DNA of 64,000 nt from JALOOX01 sp964557955 (GCA_964557955.1 CAZLCS010000019.1:24096-88095), one strand, 5' to 3'; shown: positions 7,893-18,439, counted from the first letter of the stretch. Numbers and translations are program-made. Notes: generated from the sequence alone by a model not told the origin.

Positions 7893-9149
7893 ATGACGTC
7901 TAAGAATGGCCGTCGGGTGGTTATCACGGGTATCGGGCTCATTTCTCCCTTGGGTTGCGGGATTGAATCCAACTGGGAGGGGCTCATGGAGGGGCGCTCA
8001 GGCATTGGCCCCATCACCCGGTTTGACACCACCGGTTATTCCACTCAGATTGCAGGTGAAGTAAAGGATTTTCATCCTGAGGACTTCATCCCCAAAAAAG
8101 AGCTCAGGAAGATGGACCCCTTTCTGCAGCTGGGTCTGGGCGCCGCCCGCCTGGGTTTCGAGGACGCCCGGCTGACCGTTGATGCCGAAGTGGCGGACAG
8201 AGCCGGCGTGATCATGGGCTGCGGGCTGGGGGGACTCCATACTATCGAGGAATATCACCGGGTGCTCCTGGATGCCGGTCCCAAGAAGATGAGTCCTTTC
8301 TTCATCCCCATGCTGATTGGCAACATGGCGTCCGGTCTCATTTCCATCTACCATGGCTGCAAGGGGCCGAATCTTTCCATCCAGACAGCATGTGCCGCAG
8401 GCACTCATGCGGTGGGGCAGGCTTTTCACTATATCCGTAACGGTCTTGCAGACGTTATGGCAACGGGGGGCGTTGAATCGACTGTTACGCCCCTGGCTGT
8501 GTCCGGATTCAATGCGATGCGGGCCCTGTCCACCCGGAACGATGAGCCTCAGAAGGCTTCACGTCCCTTCGATCGGGATCGGGATGGATTTGTGCTCGGC
8601 GAGGGGGGGGCGGTTCTGATTCTCGAGGAAGCGGAGAGGGCCCTGCAGCGAGGGGCGAAGATCTACGCCGAGGTGATCGGATTCGGCCTGTCGGGCGATG
8701 CGCATCACATGGCCGCCCCGGCGCCCGACGGCGAAGGTGCGGTGCGCTGCATGCAGAATGCTCTGGACGATGCATCCATCGAACCGGAGGCAGTGGATTA
8801 CATCAACGCTCACGGTACTTCCACCGACCTCAATGACAAATTCGAGACACAGGCGATCAAGACGGTGTTCGGGGAGCACGCCAGAAAGCTGGCCGTGAGC
8901 TCGACCAAGTCCATGACCGGCCATCTTTTGGGGGCTGCGGGGGGGCTGGAGGCTGCTTACACCGCCCTCGCTCTGGATCGCCAATACATACCGCCCACCA
9001 TCAATTACGAAACCCCGGATCCCGACTGCGATCTGGATTACGTCCCGAACAAGCCTCGTTCGGCCCGGATCCGAGTGGCCGTCTCCAATTCCTTCGGGTT
9101 TGGGGGCACCAACGGAAGTCTTGTTTTCCAGAGGTGGAACGGCAAATGA
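7893..9149 (+). CDS. fabF: 3-oxoacyl-[ACP] synthase II
   Basis: A 418-residue condensing enzyme that extends acyl-ACP with malonyl-ACP. It has the Cys-His-His triad: C167 in QTACAAGTH, a His in NAHGTSTDLND near 307 and a His in KSMTGHLLGAAGG near 344. The N-terminus RRVVITGIGLISPLG is standard. The stop overlaps the rpiB start (ATGA). Length matches FabF rather than FabB or a polyketide synthase. Its partner acpP is 10 kb away and on the other strand. Confidence 0.96.
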   Translation: MTSKNGRRVVITGIGLISPLGCGIESNWEGLMEGRSGIGPITRFDTTGYSTQIAGEVKDFHPEDFIPKKELRKMDPFLQLGLGAARLGFEDARLTVDAEVADRAGVIMGCGLGGLHTIEEYHRVLLDAGPKKMSPFFIPMLIGNMASGLISIYHGCKGPNLSIQTACAAGTHAVGQAFHYIRNGLADVMATGGVESTVTPLAVSGFNAMRALSTRNDEPQKASRPFDRDRDGFVLGEGGAVLILEEAERALQRGAKIYAEVIGFGLSGDAHHMAAPAPDGEGAVRCMQNALDDASIEPEAVDYINAHGTSTDLNDKFETQAIKTVFGEHARKLAVSSTKSMTGHLLGAAGGLEAAYTALALDRQYIPPTINYETPDPDCDLDYVPNKPRSARIRVAVSNSFGFGGTNGSLVFQRWNGK

Positions 9150-9586
9150 AGATCATGATGGCGTGCGATCATGCCGGGCTGGAGCTGAAGCAAAAACTGA
9201 AGCGTCACTTGCTGGGTCTTGAAGGGGACGTCGAAGATATCGGTACCCACGATGGCAACTCGGTGGACTATCCCGAATATGCCGCCCGTGTCGCGCGGGC
9301 GGTGGCTTCCGGTGAGGTCGATCGGGGGGTTCTGGTGTGCGGTAGCGGCATCGGTATGTGTATGACGGCCAATCGTTTCAGGGGGGTTCGGGCAGTGCAG
9401 GTATCGGAGCCCTTCTCGGCAAGAATGAGCAGACGGCACAACGACAGCAACGTTCTTTGTCTCGGTGGACGCTTCATCGGTGAGGCTCTGGCTGTCGAAA
9501 TCCTGGACACATGGCTTCGGGAGCCGTTCGAGGGAGGGCGCCACCAGAAACGGTTGGATCTCATTGAAGGTTTGGCTCGGACGTGA
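9146..9586 (+). CDS. rpiB: ribose-5-phosphate isomerase B
   Basis: A 146-residue RpiB/LacAB-family sugar isomerase interconverting ribose-5-phosphate and ribulose-5-phosphate. It shows DHAG near residues 8-11, the catalytic cysteine C65 in VCGSGIG, and SRRHNDSNVLCLGGR. The ATG at 9146 overlaps the fabF stop; an in-frame ATG at 9134 inside fabF is less likely. The product ribulose-5-phosphate is also a riboflavin precursor, which fits the rib genes downstream. Confidence 0.94.
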   Translation: MKIMMACDHAGLELKQKLKRHLLGLEGDVEDIGTHDGNSVDYPEYAARVARAVASGEVDRGVLVCGSGIGMCMTANRFRGVRAVQVSEPFSARMSRRHNDSNVLCLGGRFIGEALAVEILDTWLREPFEGGRHQKRLDLIEGLART

Positions 9587-9650
9587 TAAGCGAAGATGGT
9601 CCCGATCGCGTTGGAAAGACCATGTATTTTACAGGTGAAAGGATTTCCGA

Positions 9651-10886
<1,236 letters not shown>

Positions 10887-11017
10887 TGGTAGAGTTTTAG
10901 GTCTTCTGCCGGTCTTGTTTCGATGTCCCGGGAATCGTGCCTGGAGTCAGCCGCTTTCACACAAGCTTGGCTCGCAGAATTTGTTCTACGGCGCCTTGAA
11001 GTGCCCAGAGGGCGATC

Positions 11018-12157
11018 GTGTCCTTTCAAAATCCTTCAGATGTATCCAACGTTGACCGCGCTTTCATGAAGAGAGCAGTGGGACTGGCGGCCCGAGGAAG
11101 GGGATGGGTGAGCCCCAATCCGCTGGTCGGCGCCGTCGTGGTGCGCGAGGGCAAGATCGTGGGGGAGGGTTATCATCGGCGGGTGGGGACTGCCCATGCC
11201 GAAGTGAATGCCCTGGCTGATGCCGGGGAAGGCGCCCGGAATGCCGATCTTTACGTAACCCTCGAGCCATGCAACCATCAGGGAAGAACGCCTCCCTGCA
11301 CAAAAGCTGTGATCGAGGCGGGTATCGCTCGTGTCTTCGTAGGCATGAGCGACCCGAATCCCCTGGTTCAGGGAGGCGGGAGTCTGTTCCTCAGGGGGAG
11401 GGGGATTCCGGTGGTCACGGGAATCCTTGAGGATGAATGCCGCAGATTGAATCAACCCTTCATCAAGCACATGACCACGGGCAGGCCGTATGTAGTCCTG
11501 AAGGCGGCGGCGACCCTGGATGGCCGCATGGCAACCCGAACCGGGGATTCCCGGTGGGTGACCAACGAGCGGTCCAGAAGCTTTGTTCACCGACTGCGTT
11601 GTGAGCTCGATGCGATCCTGGTGGGCTCCAAAACGGCTCTGGCCGACAATCCACAGCTCACGGCCCGGTTGCCCGGAAAGAAGCGCTGCCGGCAGCCCGC
11701 CCGCATCGTTCTGGACAGTCACCTGGTCACTCCTCTGGAAAGCGCCCTGGTGACAACGGTTGAAACGGCTCCCCTCTGGCTTGCCTGCTCTGAGAATGCC
11801 CCGAAGGAAAAGGAGAAGGCATTGGTCGATGCCGGTGCCTCGGTAATTCGTATCCGCTGGGATCGGAAGGGTGTGGATTTGAGTTGCCTGCTGGACGAGT
11901 TGGGCAAGCGTCAGATCAACAGCTTACTGGTCGAAGGCGGGGCCAGAACGATGGGCAGTTTCATCGATGAAGGATTGGCCGACGCCTTCTTTTTCTTCTA
12001 CGCTCCCAAAATACTGGGAGATGAGGAGGCGGTTCCCGTCGTGGCCGGCCGGTCCGTGGACAGGATGGCCGCTGCGACTTCAGCCTACGAGATCCAGGTC
12101 AAACGATTCGACGGGGACATTATGGTTTCCGGGCGATTTCATGAACTGCTCTACTGA
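11018..12157 (+). CDS. ribD: bifunctional diaminohydroxyphosphoribosylaminopyrimidine deaminase / reductase
   Basis: A 379-residue RibD catalysing the second and third steps of riboflavin synthesis. The N-terminal deaminase domain has the zinc site HAEVNAL and PCNHQGRTPPC; the C-terminal reductase domain begins near residue 155 (YVVLKAAATLDGRMAT) and ends with LLVEGGARTMGSF and the family's terminal strands. A GTG start at 11018 follows AGAGGG; the 17-residue leader before FMKRAVGLA is slightly long but acceptable. No FMN riboswitch was recognised in the 131 bases upstream. It is the first of four rib genes. Confidence 0.95.
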   Translation: MSFQNPSDVSNVDRAFMKRAVGLAARGRGWVSPNPLVGAVVVREGKIVGEGYHRRVGTAHAEVNALADAGEGARNADLYVTLEPCNHQGRTPPCTKAVIEAGIARVFVGMSDPNPLVQGGGSLFLRGRGIPVVTGILEDECRRLNQPFIKHMTTGRPYVVLKAAATLDGRMATRTGDSRWVTNERSRSFVHRLRCELDAILVGSKTALADNPQLTARLPGKKRCRQPARIVLDSHLVTPLESALVTTVETAPLWLACSENAPKEKEKALVDAGASVIRIRWDRKGVDLSCLLDELGKRQINSLLVEGGARTMGSFIDEGLADAFFFFYAPKILGDEEAVPVVAGRSVDRMAAATSAYEIQVKRFDGDIMVSGRFHELLY

Positions 12158-12169
12158 GATGGGTTCGCC

Positions 12170-12835
12170 ATGTTTACAGGATTGATCGAGGGGATTGGCC
12201 TCCTGCTGCGCACTGACCGCCAGGGGCTTGACGCGCGTATGGTGATCCAGGCTCAGTTCGCCGTCGATCACTTGGTGCTGGGTGAAAGCATCGCAGTGGA
12301 CGGGGCCTGCCTCACCGTGGTTTCTTCTCAGGGAAGTCTGTTCACGGTGGACGTGTCTGCCGAGACTCTCAGCCGGACCACGCTGGGGGGGAAGAGGCCG
12401 GGTGCCCGCGTCAATCTCGAGCGGGCGCTGCGCCTGGGCGACCGACTGGGGGGGCACCTCGTGAGCGGACATGTCGACACCATGGGCAGACTGGCGGACA
12501 GGAAGGACGAAGGCCGCTCCATCCGACTTTATTTCGACATTCCCAGGGAATTCAGCCGCTATACCATCGAGAAGGGTTCCGTGGCTGTTGATGGGATCAG
12601 TCTGACTATCAATGGCTGTCGTGAAGGCCGGTTCGATGTGAATATTGTGCCGCACACGGCGCGGGAGACAACCATCGTTGACCTTGAGGTCGGCCAGGAA
12701 GTCAATGTCGAAACCGACCTCATCGGCAAGTATGTCGAGAAGATGACCGCTCCCTGGTTTGACACGATTGGGGAGAAGGGAGCTCGCAGCCGGATCGATG
12801 CCGCCTTTCTTCAGAAGCACGGCTTCCTGCCTTGA
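12170..12835 (+). CDS. ribE: riboflavin synthase alpha subunit
   Basis: A 221-residue riboflavin synthase that dismutates 6,7-dimethyl-8-ribityllumazine. It has two lumazine-binding repeats: MFTGLIEGIG at the N-terminus with DGACLTVV and SAETLSRTT, and the second repeat with GHVDTMG, KGSVAVDGISLT and PHTARETT. It starts 12 bases after ribD and is part of the same operon. Confidence 0.96.
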   Translation: MFTGLIEGIGLLLRTDRQGLDARMVIQAQFAVDHLVLGESIAVDGACLTVVSSQGSLFTVDVSAETLSRTTLGGKRPGARVNLERALRLGDRLGGHLVSGHVDTMGRLADRKDEGRSIRLYFDIPREFSRYTIEKGSVAVDGISLTINGCREGRFDVNIVPHTARETTIVDLEVGQEVNVETDLIGKYVEKMTAPWFDTIGEKGARSRIDAAFLQKHGFLP

Positions 12836-12956
12836 GAGACTGATTTGGGCAGGCCTGCTTGAGGACCGTCTGGCTTCGTGTTATAGACAGCCGGCAGCAA
12901 TCGCAGTGTGCAGGAAATGCGCCTGCATCTCTTGAATAGGGAAGGAGTTTCGGAAC

Positions 12957-14180
12957 ATGCCTTTGGCAAGTATTTCCGACGCACTTGAAGACATCCGCCA
13001 GGGCAAGATGGTCATCCTGGTGGACGACGAGGATCGCGAAAATGAGGGTGATCTTTGCATGGCCGCAGAGATGGTGACCCCTGAAGCCATCAACTTCATG
13101 GCTAGATATGGCCGTGGGCTCATCTGCCTCTCTCTCACTCCCGACTGGGTTGAGCGGTTGAGGCTTCAAATGATGGCGACCAACAACCTTTCGCGTTTTC
13201 AGACGGCTTTCACGGTTTCCATTGAGGCTCGCAAAGGGGTGACGACCGGCATCAGCGCGGCGGATCGCGCCCACACGATTCTTACGGCCGTCGCTGATCA
13301 GGCCAAGGCGGATGACCTCGTGAGTCCGGGGCACATCTTCCCTTTGAGAGCCAGAAAGGGCGGCGTACTGGTTCGTACGGGCCAGACGGAGGGTTCAGTG
13401 GACCTGGCCCGCCTGGCGGGTTTGAAGCCTGCGGGCGTCATCTGCGAAATTATGAAAGACGACGGGACGATGGCGCGAATGCCCGATCTCGAGGTTTTCG
13501 CCCAGGAGCATGGCATCAAGATCGTCGCCATTGCCGACCTCATCCACTACCGGATGCAGAACGAGATTTTCGTTCATCGGTCGGCCGAGGCCAAGCTGCC
13601 TACTTCGTTCGGCGGCGAGTTCAAAGTCATCGTCTACAACAACGATATCGACGACTACAGCCATCTCGCACTGGTCAAGGGAGAATTCGGCCCCGATGAC
13701 GAGGTGCTCGTGCGGGTTCACTCCGAATGCCTCACGGGGGATGTTTTCGGGTCCTTGCGATGCGACTGCGGGGGGCAGTTGCGGGCGGCCATGGTCCAGA
13801 TTGCCAAGGAAGGCAAGGGGGCGCTGCTCTACATGCGCAATCACGAGGGTCGCGGCATCGGAATTGTGAACAAGATCAAAGCATATGCCCTTCAGGAACA
13901 GGGTTACGACACGGTTGAAGCCAATGAAGCTCTCGGGTTTCAGGCGGACCTTCGCGACTACGGCATTGGGGCGCAGATGCTGGTGGAGCTGGGGGTTCGG
14001 AAAATGAAGCTGATGACAAACAACCCCACCAAGATCGTCGGTCTCCAGGGCTATGGGATCACGGTAACGGAACGCGTTCCGCTGGAAATCCCGCCCAATG
14101 AATGCAACATCGAATACCTCAGTGCCAAGTGCACCAAAATGGGCCACATTTTGAGCTGCGTGCAGGGAAAGGAATCGTGA
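12957..14180 (+). CDS. ribBA: bifunctional DHBP synthase / GTP cyclohydrolase II
   Basis: A 407-residue fusion supplying both riboflavin precursors. The N-terminal RibB half (about 1-203) has DDEDRENEGDL and the STTGISA/DRA and GHIFPLRARKGG segments. The C-terminal RibA half (about 205-407) has the zinc cysteines in CLTGDVFGSLRCDC, the NHEGRGIG loop and LRDYGIGAQML. RibB acidic residues and RibA zinc ligands all appear intact, so both activities are expected. It is preceded by 121 bases, long enough for an internal promoter, but none was clear. Confidence 0.96.
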   Translation: MPLASISDALEDIRQGKMVILVDDEDRENEGDLCMAAEMVTPEAINFMARYGRGLICLSLTPDWVERLRLQMMATNNLSRFQTAFTVSIEARKGVTTGISAADRAHTILTAVADQAKADDLVSPGHIFPLRARKGGVLVRTGQTEGSVDLARLAGLKPAGVICEIMKDDGTMARMPDLEVFAQEHGIKIVAIADLIHYRMQNEIFVHRSAEAKLPTSFGGEFKVIVYNNDIDDYSHLALVKGEFGPDDEVLVRVHSECLTGDVFGSLRCDCGGQLRAAMVQIAKEGKGALLYMRNHEGRGIGIVNKIKAYALQEQGYDTVEANEALGFQADLRDYGIGAQMLVELGVRKMKLMTNNPTKIVGLQGYGITVTERVPLEIPPNECNIEYLSAKCTKMGHILSCVQGKES

Positions 14181-14181
14181 C

Positions 14182-14646
14182 ATGAAGGTTTATGAGGGGA
14201 AGCTGCTGGCACAAGGTCTGCGCTTCGGGATTGTCATCAGCCGTTTCAACGACTTCATTTGCGATCGGCTCCTGGGGGGAGCGTTGGATGCACTCCAAAG
14301 GAGCGGGGGCAGCGAGGAGCAGATTGATGTCTTCAAAGTCCCCGGCGCCTTTGAGATCCCTCTCATCGCCAAGCAGGTTGCGATCAGCGGTCGCTACGAT
14401 GCGGTGATCTGCCTGGGGGCCGTGATCCGTGGAGCGACACCCCACTTCGACTACGTGGCCAATGAGGTCTCGAAGGGCATTGCTTCGGTGAGTCTCGACA
14501 GCAATATTCCCATAGCCTTCGGTGTCCTCACGACGGACACGCTGGAGCAGGCCATCGAACGAGCCGGGTCCAAGGCTGGGAACAAGGGGTGGGACGCGGC
14601 CATGGCAGCCATCGAAATGGTGAATCTCATCAAGCAGGTGCAATAA
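14182..14646 (+). CDS. ribH: 6,7-dimethyl-8-ribityllumazine synthase
   Basis: A 154-residue lumazine synthase joining the RibA/D pyrimidine product with DHBP. It shows RFNDFICDRLL, the PGAFEIPL strand, and GAVIRGATPHFDYV with the catalytic histidine. The start lies just after the ribBA stop, so the genes are coupled. The usual ribH-nusB order follows. Confidence 0.96.
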   Translation: MKVYEGKLLAQGLRFGIVISRFNDFICDRLLGGALDALQRSGGSEEQIDVFKVPGAFEIPLIAKQVAISGRYDAVICLGAVIRGATPHFDYVANEVSKGIASVSLDSNIPIAFGVLTTDTLEQAIERAGSKAGNKGWDAAMAAIEMVNLIKQVQ

Positions 14647-14763
14647 CAGGGTTCTTGCTGAGAGCCCCAGGTCGGTGGATGCGAGCCGCTTTCCGGCTGC
14701 CCTTGGGGGGAGACGTTTTTCTGTTACCCAGACCTTGGGATTTCAGGTCCGGAGAGTGAAACA

Positions 14764-15186
14764 ATGGGGCGCCGAAGGCTTTCTCGGGAAATCGCTTTAA
14801 AGGTTCTTTATCAAATTGACATGACCGGTGCGACACCTGCCGATGCGCTGCCGCTCTTCTACGAGCACTTTGAAGCCCCTGCCGGTGTGCGCCCCTTTGC
14901 CGAGCAGATCGTGCTCGGTGTGATCACGCACAAGGATGAAATCGATCAAAGGATCGTGTCCGCCTCCGAGCACTGGCGGCTTGAGCGCATGCCGGTGGTC
15001 GACCGCAACGTGCTCCGCATCGCTGTTTTCGAAATGTTGTATTGTGAGGACATCCCACCCAAAGTCTCGATCAATGAGGCCATTGACCTCGCCAAATCCT
15101 ACGGCTCGGGGGATTCCGGGGCATTCATCAACGGGATATTGGACAACGTACTTCCCAAGGCTCCCGTGGAGCAACAATCGGGCTAG
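14764..15186 (+). CDS. nusB: transcription antitermination factor NusB
   Basis: A 140-residue all-helical NusB, which with NusE (S10) binds boxA RNA during rRNA antitermination. It begins MGRRRLSREIALKVLYQIDMT and keeps VDRNVLRIAVFEMLY and PPKVSINEAIDLAKSYG...FINGILDNV. It is the last gene of the 14-kb rightward run. A CAGGACC/GGTCCTG hairpin without a T-run follows at about 15188-15203. Confidence 0.95.
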   Translation: MGRRRLSREIALKVLYQIDMTGATPADALPLFYEHFEAPAGVRPFAEQIVLGVITHKDEIDQRIVSASEHWRLERMPVVDRNVLRIAVFEMLYCEDIPPKVSINEAIDLAKSYGSGDSGAFINGILDNVLPKAPVEQQSG

Positions 15187-15314
15187 CCAGGACCTGGGTC
15201 CTGCTTGCCCGGCAATGTCTGGCGGCGCTTGTCACAGATCGCGTCGAGGTGCTAGCCGGCTGGCAGGCAAACGGGAAGCGGATGGGGAGACAACAACCGG
15301 CTTGGGAAGGTGGT

Positions 15315-15563
15315 TCACTCGGACTCAGGAGATGCCTTGGACTCCTGTTCCCAACGATCGATGGCGCATTTGATGGGCCATGTCCTCGTGTTGTCGATGA
15401 GGTAGCCGTCAAGTCTGGGGAGTAGACAGCAACCGCATAAAGCTGTCATTTGTCCTGTCTTAGCATTGCGGACCAGGTAGAGCTCCTCGTCGTTTTTGTG
15501 GCAGATCAAACAGCCGCCGGTGTGGGATCGGGCAACCTCGTATTTTGATTCCATTCCGTTCAC
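15315..15563 (-). CDS. small CxxC-containing protein of unknown function
   Basis: An 82-residue (GTG at 15563) or 79-residue (ATG at 15554) protein. It has two cysteine pairs, CLICH near residue 18 and CGCC near residue 44, separated by about 24 residues, so it may bind one zinc. It ends with a conserved-looking LIDNTRTWPIKCAIDRWEQES segment and an acidic tail. It is convergent with nusB and has no close partner. I do not recognise a named family. Codon use and the cysteine spacing make it more likely real than a chance frame. Confidence 0.5.
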   Translation of the reverse strand: MNGMESKYEVARSHTGGCLICHKNDEELYLVRNAKTGQMTALCGCCLLPRLDGYLIDNTRTWPIKCAIDRWEQESKASPESE

Positions 15564-16057
15564 ACTTTCGTGGTGGTTCGGCCGTGAGGCTGGAGTCGCC
15601 TACCTCAAGAAGAGTGCCGCCAAAGCAGCACCGAAACGCTGCTATCATCGCTCCTCGATAAACATATCACAATCCGACCTCCGGTCAATACGGAAAGCCC
15701 AACGCTTCAATGAGCTGATAGGGGGCCAGTGGTTCCTTGAGCAAGAGGAGGCGCATCGGTTTCTCTCAACCAACTTTCTCCCGCATGACCTTCCGTGCAT
15801 GCTGCAATTCAGAGCCCCTTTCATGAGCCGGCCAGCTCTTGCTCCTTCCGAATCAAATCTTTCCAGCTCCCAACTCCTGAAATCAAGGCGCGAGAATGAA
15901 GGGGACGATATGTGTGTGAATGATGGATTTTGATTAATAGGGGAGAAATCTGGCATTGTCTGTGCTCTCTCGGAAATCGGTGCCTGGACAGGTGGGATTG
16001 CGCCGTATGTTGACATGGGCTGAATGTTGAACTGCAACGAGTGAGGAGATTCTTGAG
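15564..16057. other. 494-bp intergenic region before the Cache-like gene
   Basis: No convincing gene. Two open frames cross it, one on each strand, but both lack ribosome-binding sites and recognisable residues. It holds a sigma-54-like site and a TTGACA at 16010-16015 without a good -10 partner, both pointing to the gene at 16058. Confidence 0.45.
15951..15966 (+). promoter_or_regulatory. candidate sigma-54 promoter
   Basis: The sequence TGGCATTGTCTGTGCT matches the -24/-12 consensus (TGGCAC-N5-TTGCW) with correct GG-to-GC spacing and two mismatches. It lies about 90 bases upstream of the start of the secreted Cache-like gene. Sigma-54 control of chemotaxis genes is known in this phylum, but the match alone is weak evidence. 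Confidence 0.35.
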
Positions 16058-16621
16058 ATGAAAAAGGGAATGGTTCTTTTGACGGCAGGCGTTTTTTTCT
16101 TGGCTTCGCTCGGGGCTGCTTTTGCAGGCGAGAAAGCACCCCAGAAGGTAGTCGATTTGGCTAACACCACCTTGGCTGAGATAGGAAAGGATCCGGTCAT
16201 CGTCAAAGCCGTTAAGGAGGAAAACGCCAAAGGAAAAAGTCTGGAGCAGATCAAGGAAATGGACGCCAAATGGCAAGCGCAACCAGGGATTGCTGACTAC
16301 ATGCAGGCCATGATGGAATCTGAGTGTGGCAAGCACCTCCTGGGTATTGAGAAAAGCTCGGCGCAGTACGTTGAGATCTTTGTAATGGACAATCAGGGTG
16401 CGAATGTCGCCATGACCTCCAAGACTTCGGATTACTGGCAGGGGGATGAGGCTAAATTTCAGAAGTCTTTCGCTGAGGGCAAAGGCTCCATTTTCGTAGA
16501 TGAGCTGAAATTTGACGACAGCAGTCAAGCCTATCTGGTGCAGGTCTCCGTGCCGGTCATGGATGGAGACAAGGCCATCGGTGCCATCACCTTCGGGATA
16601 GATGTCGAAGAAGTGAAGTAA
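16058..16621 (+). CDS. secreted Cache/PDC-like sensor domain protein
   Basis: A 187-residue protein with a clear signal peptide (MKKGMVLLTAGVFFLASLGAAFA) and predicted cleavage near AFA-GEK. The mature part has a long helix (residues 30-90) followed by a beta-rich segment YVEIFVMDNQGANVAMTSKTSDYWQGDE and VQVSVPVMDGDKAIGAITFGIDV, which is the pattern of a single PDC/Cache ligand-binding domain. It has no membrane anchor, kinase or chemoreceptor domain of its own. It lies 69 bases before a chemoreceptor gene, so it may act as a periplasmic ligand-binding partner; that role is inferred from proximity only. Confidence 0.75.
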   Translation: MKKGMVLLTAGVFFLASLGAAFAGEKAPQKVVDLANTTLAEIGKDPVIVKAVKEENAKGKSLEQIKEMDAKWQAQPGIADYMQAMMESECGKHLLGIEKSSAQYVEIFVMDNQGANVAMTSKTSDYWQGDEAKFQKSFAEGKGSIFVDELKFDDSSQAYLVQVSVPVMDGDKAIGAITFGIDVEEVK

Positions 16622-16690
16622 ATGAGAGGTCTGGGCCGGAGAAAGAGGCCCTGATGCCTGTGCCGCAACAACAGACGGGAGGTTTCATCC

Positions 16691-18376
16691 GTGGGACGAT
16701 TTACGAATACGAATGTGGGTACCAAGCTCCTGTTCGGGTTCAGTGTGATGATCTTGTTGCTGATAGTTGTCGGATATGTGGGCTACTGGAGCGCGGGTCA
16801 AATCAATGCTCAGATGGACAGGATTTTTGGAGTCAATCTGCAGAGTACCACCCTGCTCCTCGAAGCCGATCGAGATTTGCACCAGCTCCTGGTGGCCGAG
16901 CGATCCATGATTTTTGCCAACACGGATTCCGACGTTTTCAAAAAACTGCTGGCGGAATACGAAACCAATCTTCGCCAGGCCGATGAGCGTTGGGAGAAAT
17001 TCAAAGCCATCGCTTCGACAGCAGAAGAAAAAGAGCTCATCTCCCAGTACGAGAAGGACCGTGCAAGCTGGAAGAGCATCTCCAGAAGGATTGTGGATGC
17101 GCGTTTGGCCGACACCCGCGAGGGGCGTCGTGAGGCTCTCGACCTCAGTCTCGGAAATGCTAAACAGGCTTTCGAACAAGCGCGCGTAAACCTCGATAAG
17201 TTGACGGAGCTCAGCCTGAAGTATGCTGAACAGGCCGAAAGCTCAGCTGACGCACTCTATCGAAATGCGATCGTCGGGCTTTGGGTATCCATTGGGTTGG
17301 GTCTGATGGTCGGCGTTCTTCTGGCCTGGAGGATTGGGCGTGGGATCACTCGACGGCTCCGGAATGTCATCGAAGGACTCTCCATTGCGTCCAACCAGGT
17401 AGTGACGGCATCCAACCAGGTGGCATCGTCGAGCCAGCAACTGGCGGAAGGTGCTTCCGAGCAGGCGGCGGCCATAGAGGAAACGTCCTCCTCCCTGGAA
17501 GAGATGTCATCCATGACTCGTCAGAATGCTGACAACGCAGGTCAGGCCAACACTCTGATGACTCAGACTTCCCAGGTGGTCAGGGAGGCTGCCGAGTCCA
17601 TGGAGGCTCTTACAGGCGCGATTCAGGATATTTCAAGCGCCAGTGAGCAGACCCAGAAGATCATCAAAACTATCGACGAAATTGCGTTCCAGACCAATCT
17701 GCTGGCGCTGAACGCTGCCGTGGAAGCGGCGAGGGCGGGCGAGGCCGGCGCAGGATTCGCGGTAGTGGCCGATGAGGTCCGAAACCTCGCCATGCGCGCC
17801 GCCGAAGCGGCGAAAAATACAGCTACCCTCATTGAAGGCACGGTCTCCAGCATCAAGAGGGGAGCGGACCTTGTGGACACGACCAGCAGCGCGTTTTCGA
17901 AGGTGTCCGAGGGGGCTTCGAAAGTGGCCGAGCTGATCGGCGAGATTTCAGCTGCTTCCAGCGAACAGGCGCAAGGGATCGAGCAGGTGAATCGAGCGGT
18001 CAGCGAGATGGACAAGGTCACACAGCGAAATGCGGCGAGTGCCGAGGAGTCTGCTGCAGCCGCTGGTGAGCTCAGTGGCCAATCCTCGCTCCTTGAGTCA
18101 TACGTGGAAGAACTGAGCGGGATGGTGGCCAAAAAGGCCGGTCCCTCCAGTACGGCCAGGAAAACCCCAACTGGCCTGGCCATGGCCCACCACCTCAGGG
18201 CGATGCCAACGCCTGGCGAAGATCCGGGCAAGGCCCGGAAGCGTTTGGCCATTCCCTACATGGGCGGAAATCATGGCATGAAGTCCGGCAGGAGAAGCGC
18301 GGAACACTCTGGCGAATCGGTCGCGCGCCGTCCCGATGAGGCCATTCCATTCGACGAGGATCTCCAAAACTTCTGA
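16691..18376 (+). CDS. methyl-accepting chemotaxis protein
   Basis: A 561-residue chemoreceptor. TM1 is near residues 12-34, a helical periplasmic domain of the four-helix-bundle (4HB) type spans about 35-190, TM2 is near 197-215, then a short HAMP-like linker and the cytoplasmic signalling coiled coil. The hairpin tip EIAFQTNLLALNAAVEAARA followed by GFAVVADEVRNLA is diagnostic. The tail has a flexible basic linker and ends PFDEDLQNF, a C-terminal motif common in chemoreceptors of this phylum. Glutamine/glutamate pairs around the methylation helices are present. The start is GTG at 16691. No che genes are nearby, so it must signal to an array encoded elsewhere. Confidence 0.93.
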   Translation: MGRFTNTNVGTKLLFGFSVMILLLIVVGYVGYWSAGQINAQMDRIFGVNLQSTTLLLEADRDLHQLLVAERSMIFANTDSDVFKKLLAEYETNLRQADERWEKFKAIASTAEEKELISQYEKDRASWKSISRRIVDARLADTREGRREALDLSLGNAKQAFEQARVNLDKLTELSLKYAEQAESSADALYRNAIVGLWVSIGLGLMVGVLLAWRIGRGITRRLRNVIEGLSIASNQVVTASNQVASSSQQLAEGASEQAAAIEETSSSLEEMSSMTRQNADNAGQANTLMTQTSQVVREAAESMEALTGAIQDISSASEQTQKIIKTIDEIAFQTNLLALNAAVEAARAGEAGAGFAVVADEVRNLAMRAAEAAKNTATLIEGTVSSIKRGADLVDTTSSAFSKVSEGASKVAELIGEISAASSEQAQGIEQVNRAVSEMDKVTQRNAASAEESAAAAGELSGQSSLLESYVEELSGMVAKKAGPSSTARKTPTGLAMAHHLRAMPTPGEDPGKARKRLAIPYMGGNHGMKSGRRSAEHSGESVARRPDEAIPFDEDLQNF

Positions 18377-18396
18377 GGTGTTGAATCGACGAACAT

Positions 18397-18439
18397 GAAG
18401 AGCGGAGACCGACGCGCTGCAATCGTTTCTCCGCTCTTC
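18397..18439 (+). terminator. inverted repeat after the chemoreceptor gene
   Basis: Two 12-base arms, GAAGAGCGGAGA at 18397-18408 and its perfect complement at 18428-18439, enclose a 19-base loop 20 bases after the stop codon. No T-run follows, so it may stabilise the mRNA end rather than be a classical intrinsic terminator. Confidence 0.5.

Noticed and set aside
10887..11017. FMN riboswitch upstream of ribD
   Set aside because: Searched for the conserved RFN-element boxes here and in the ribE-ribBA gap; none were seen, so riboflavin regulation by this route is not supported.
15496..15933. 145-residue open frame on the plus strand
   Set aside because: No ribosome-binding site, no recognised residues, and it overlaps the small CxxC protein's gene end on the other strand.
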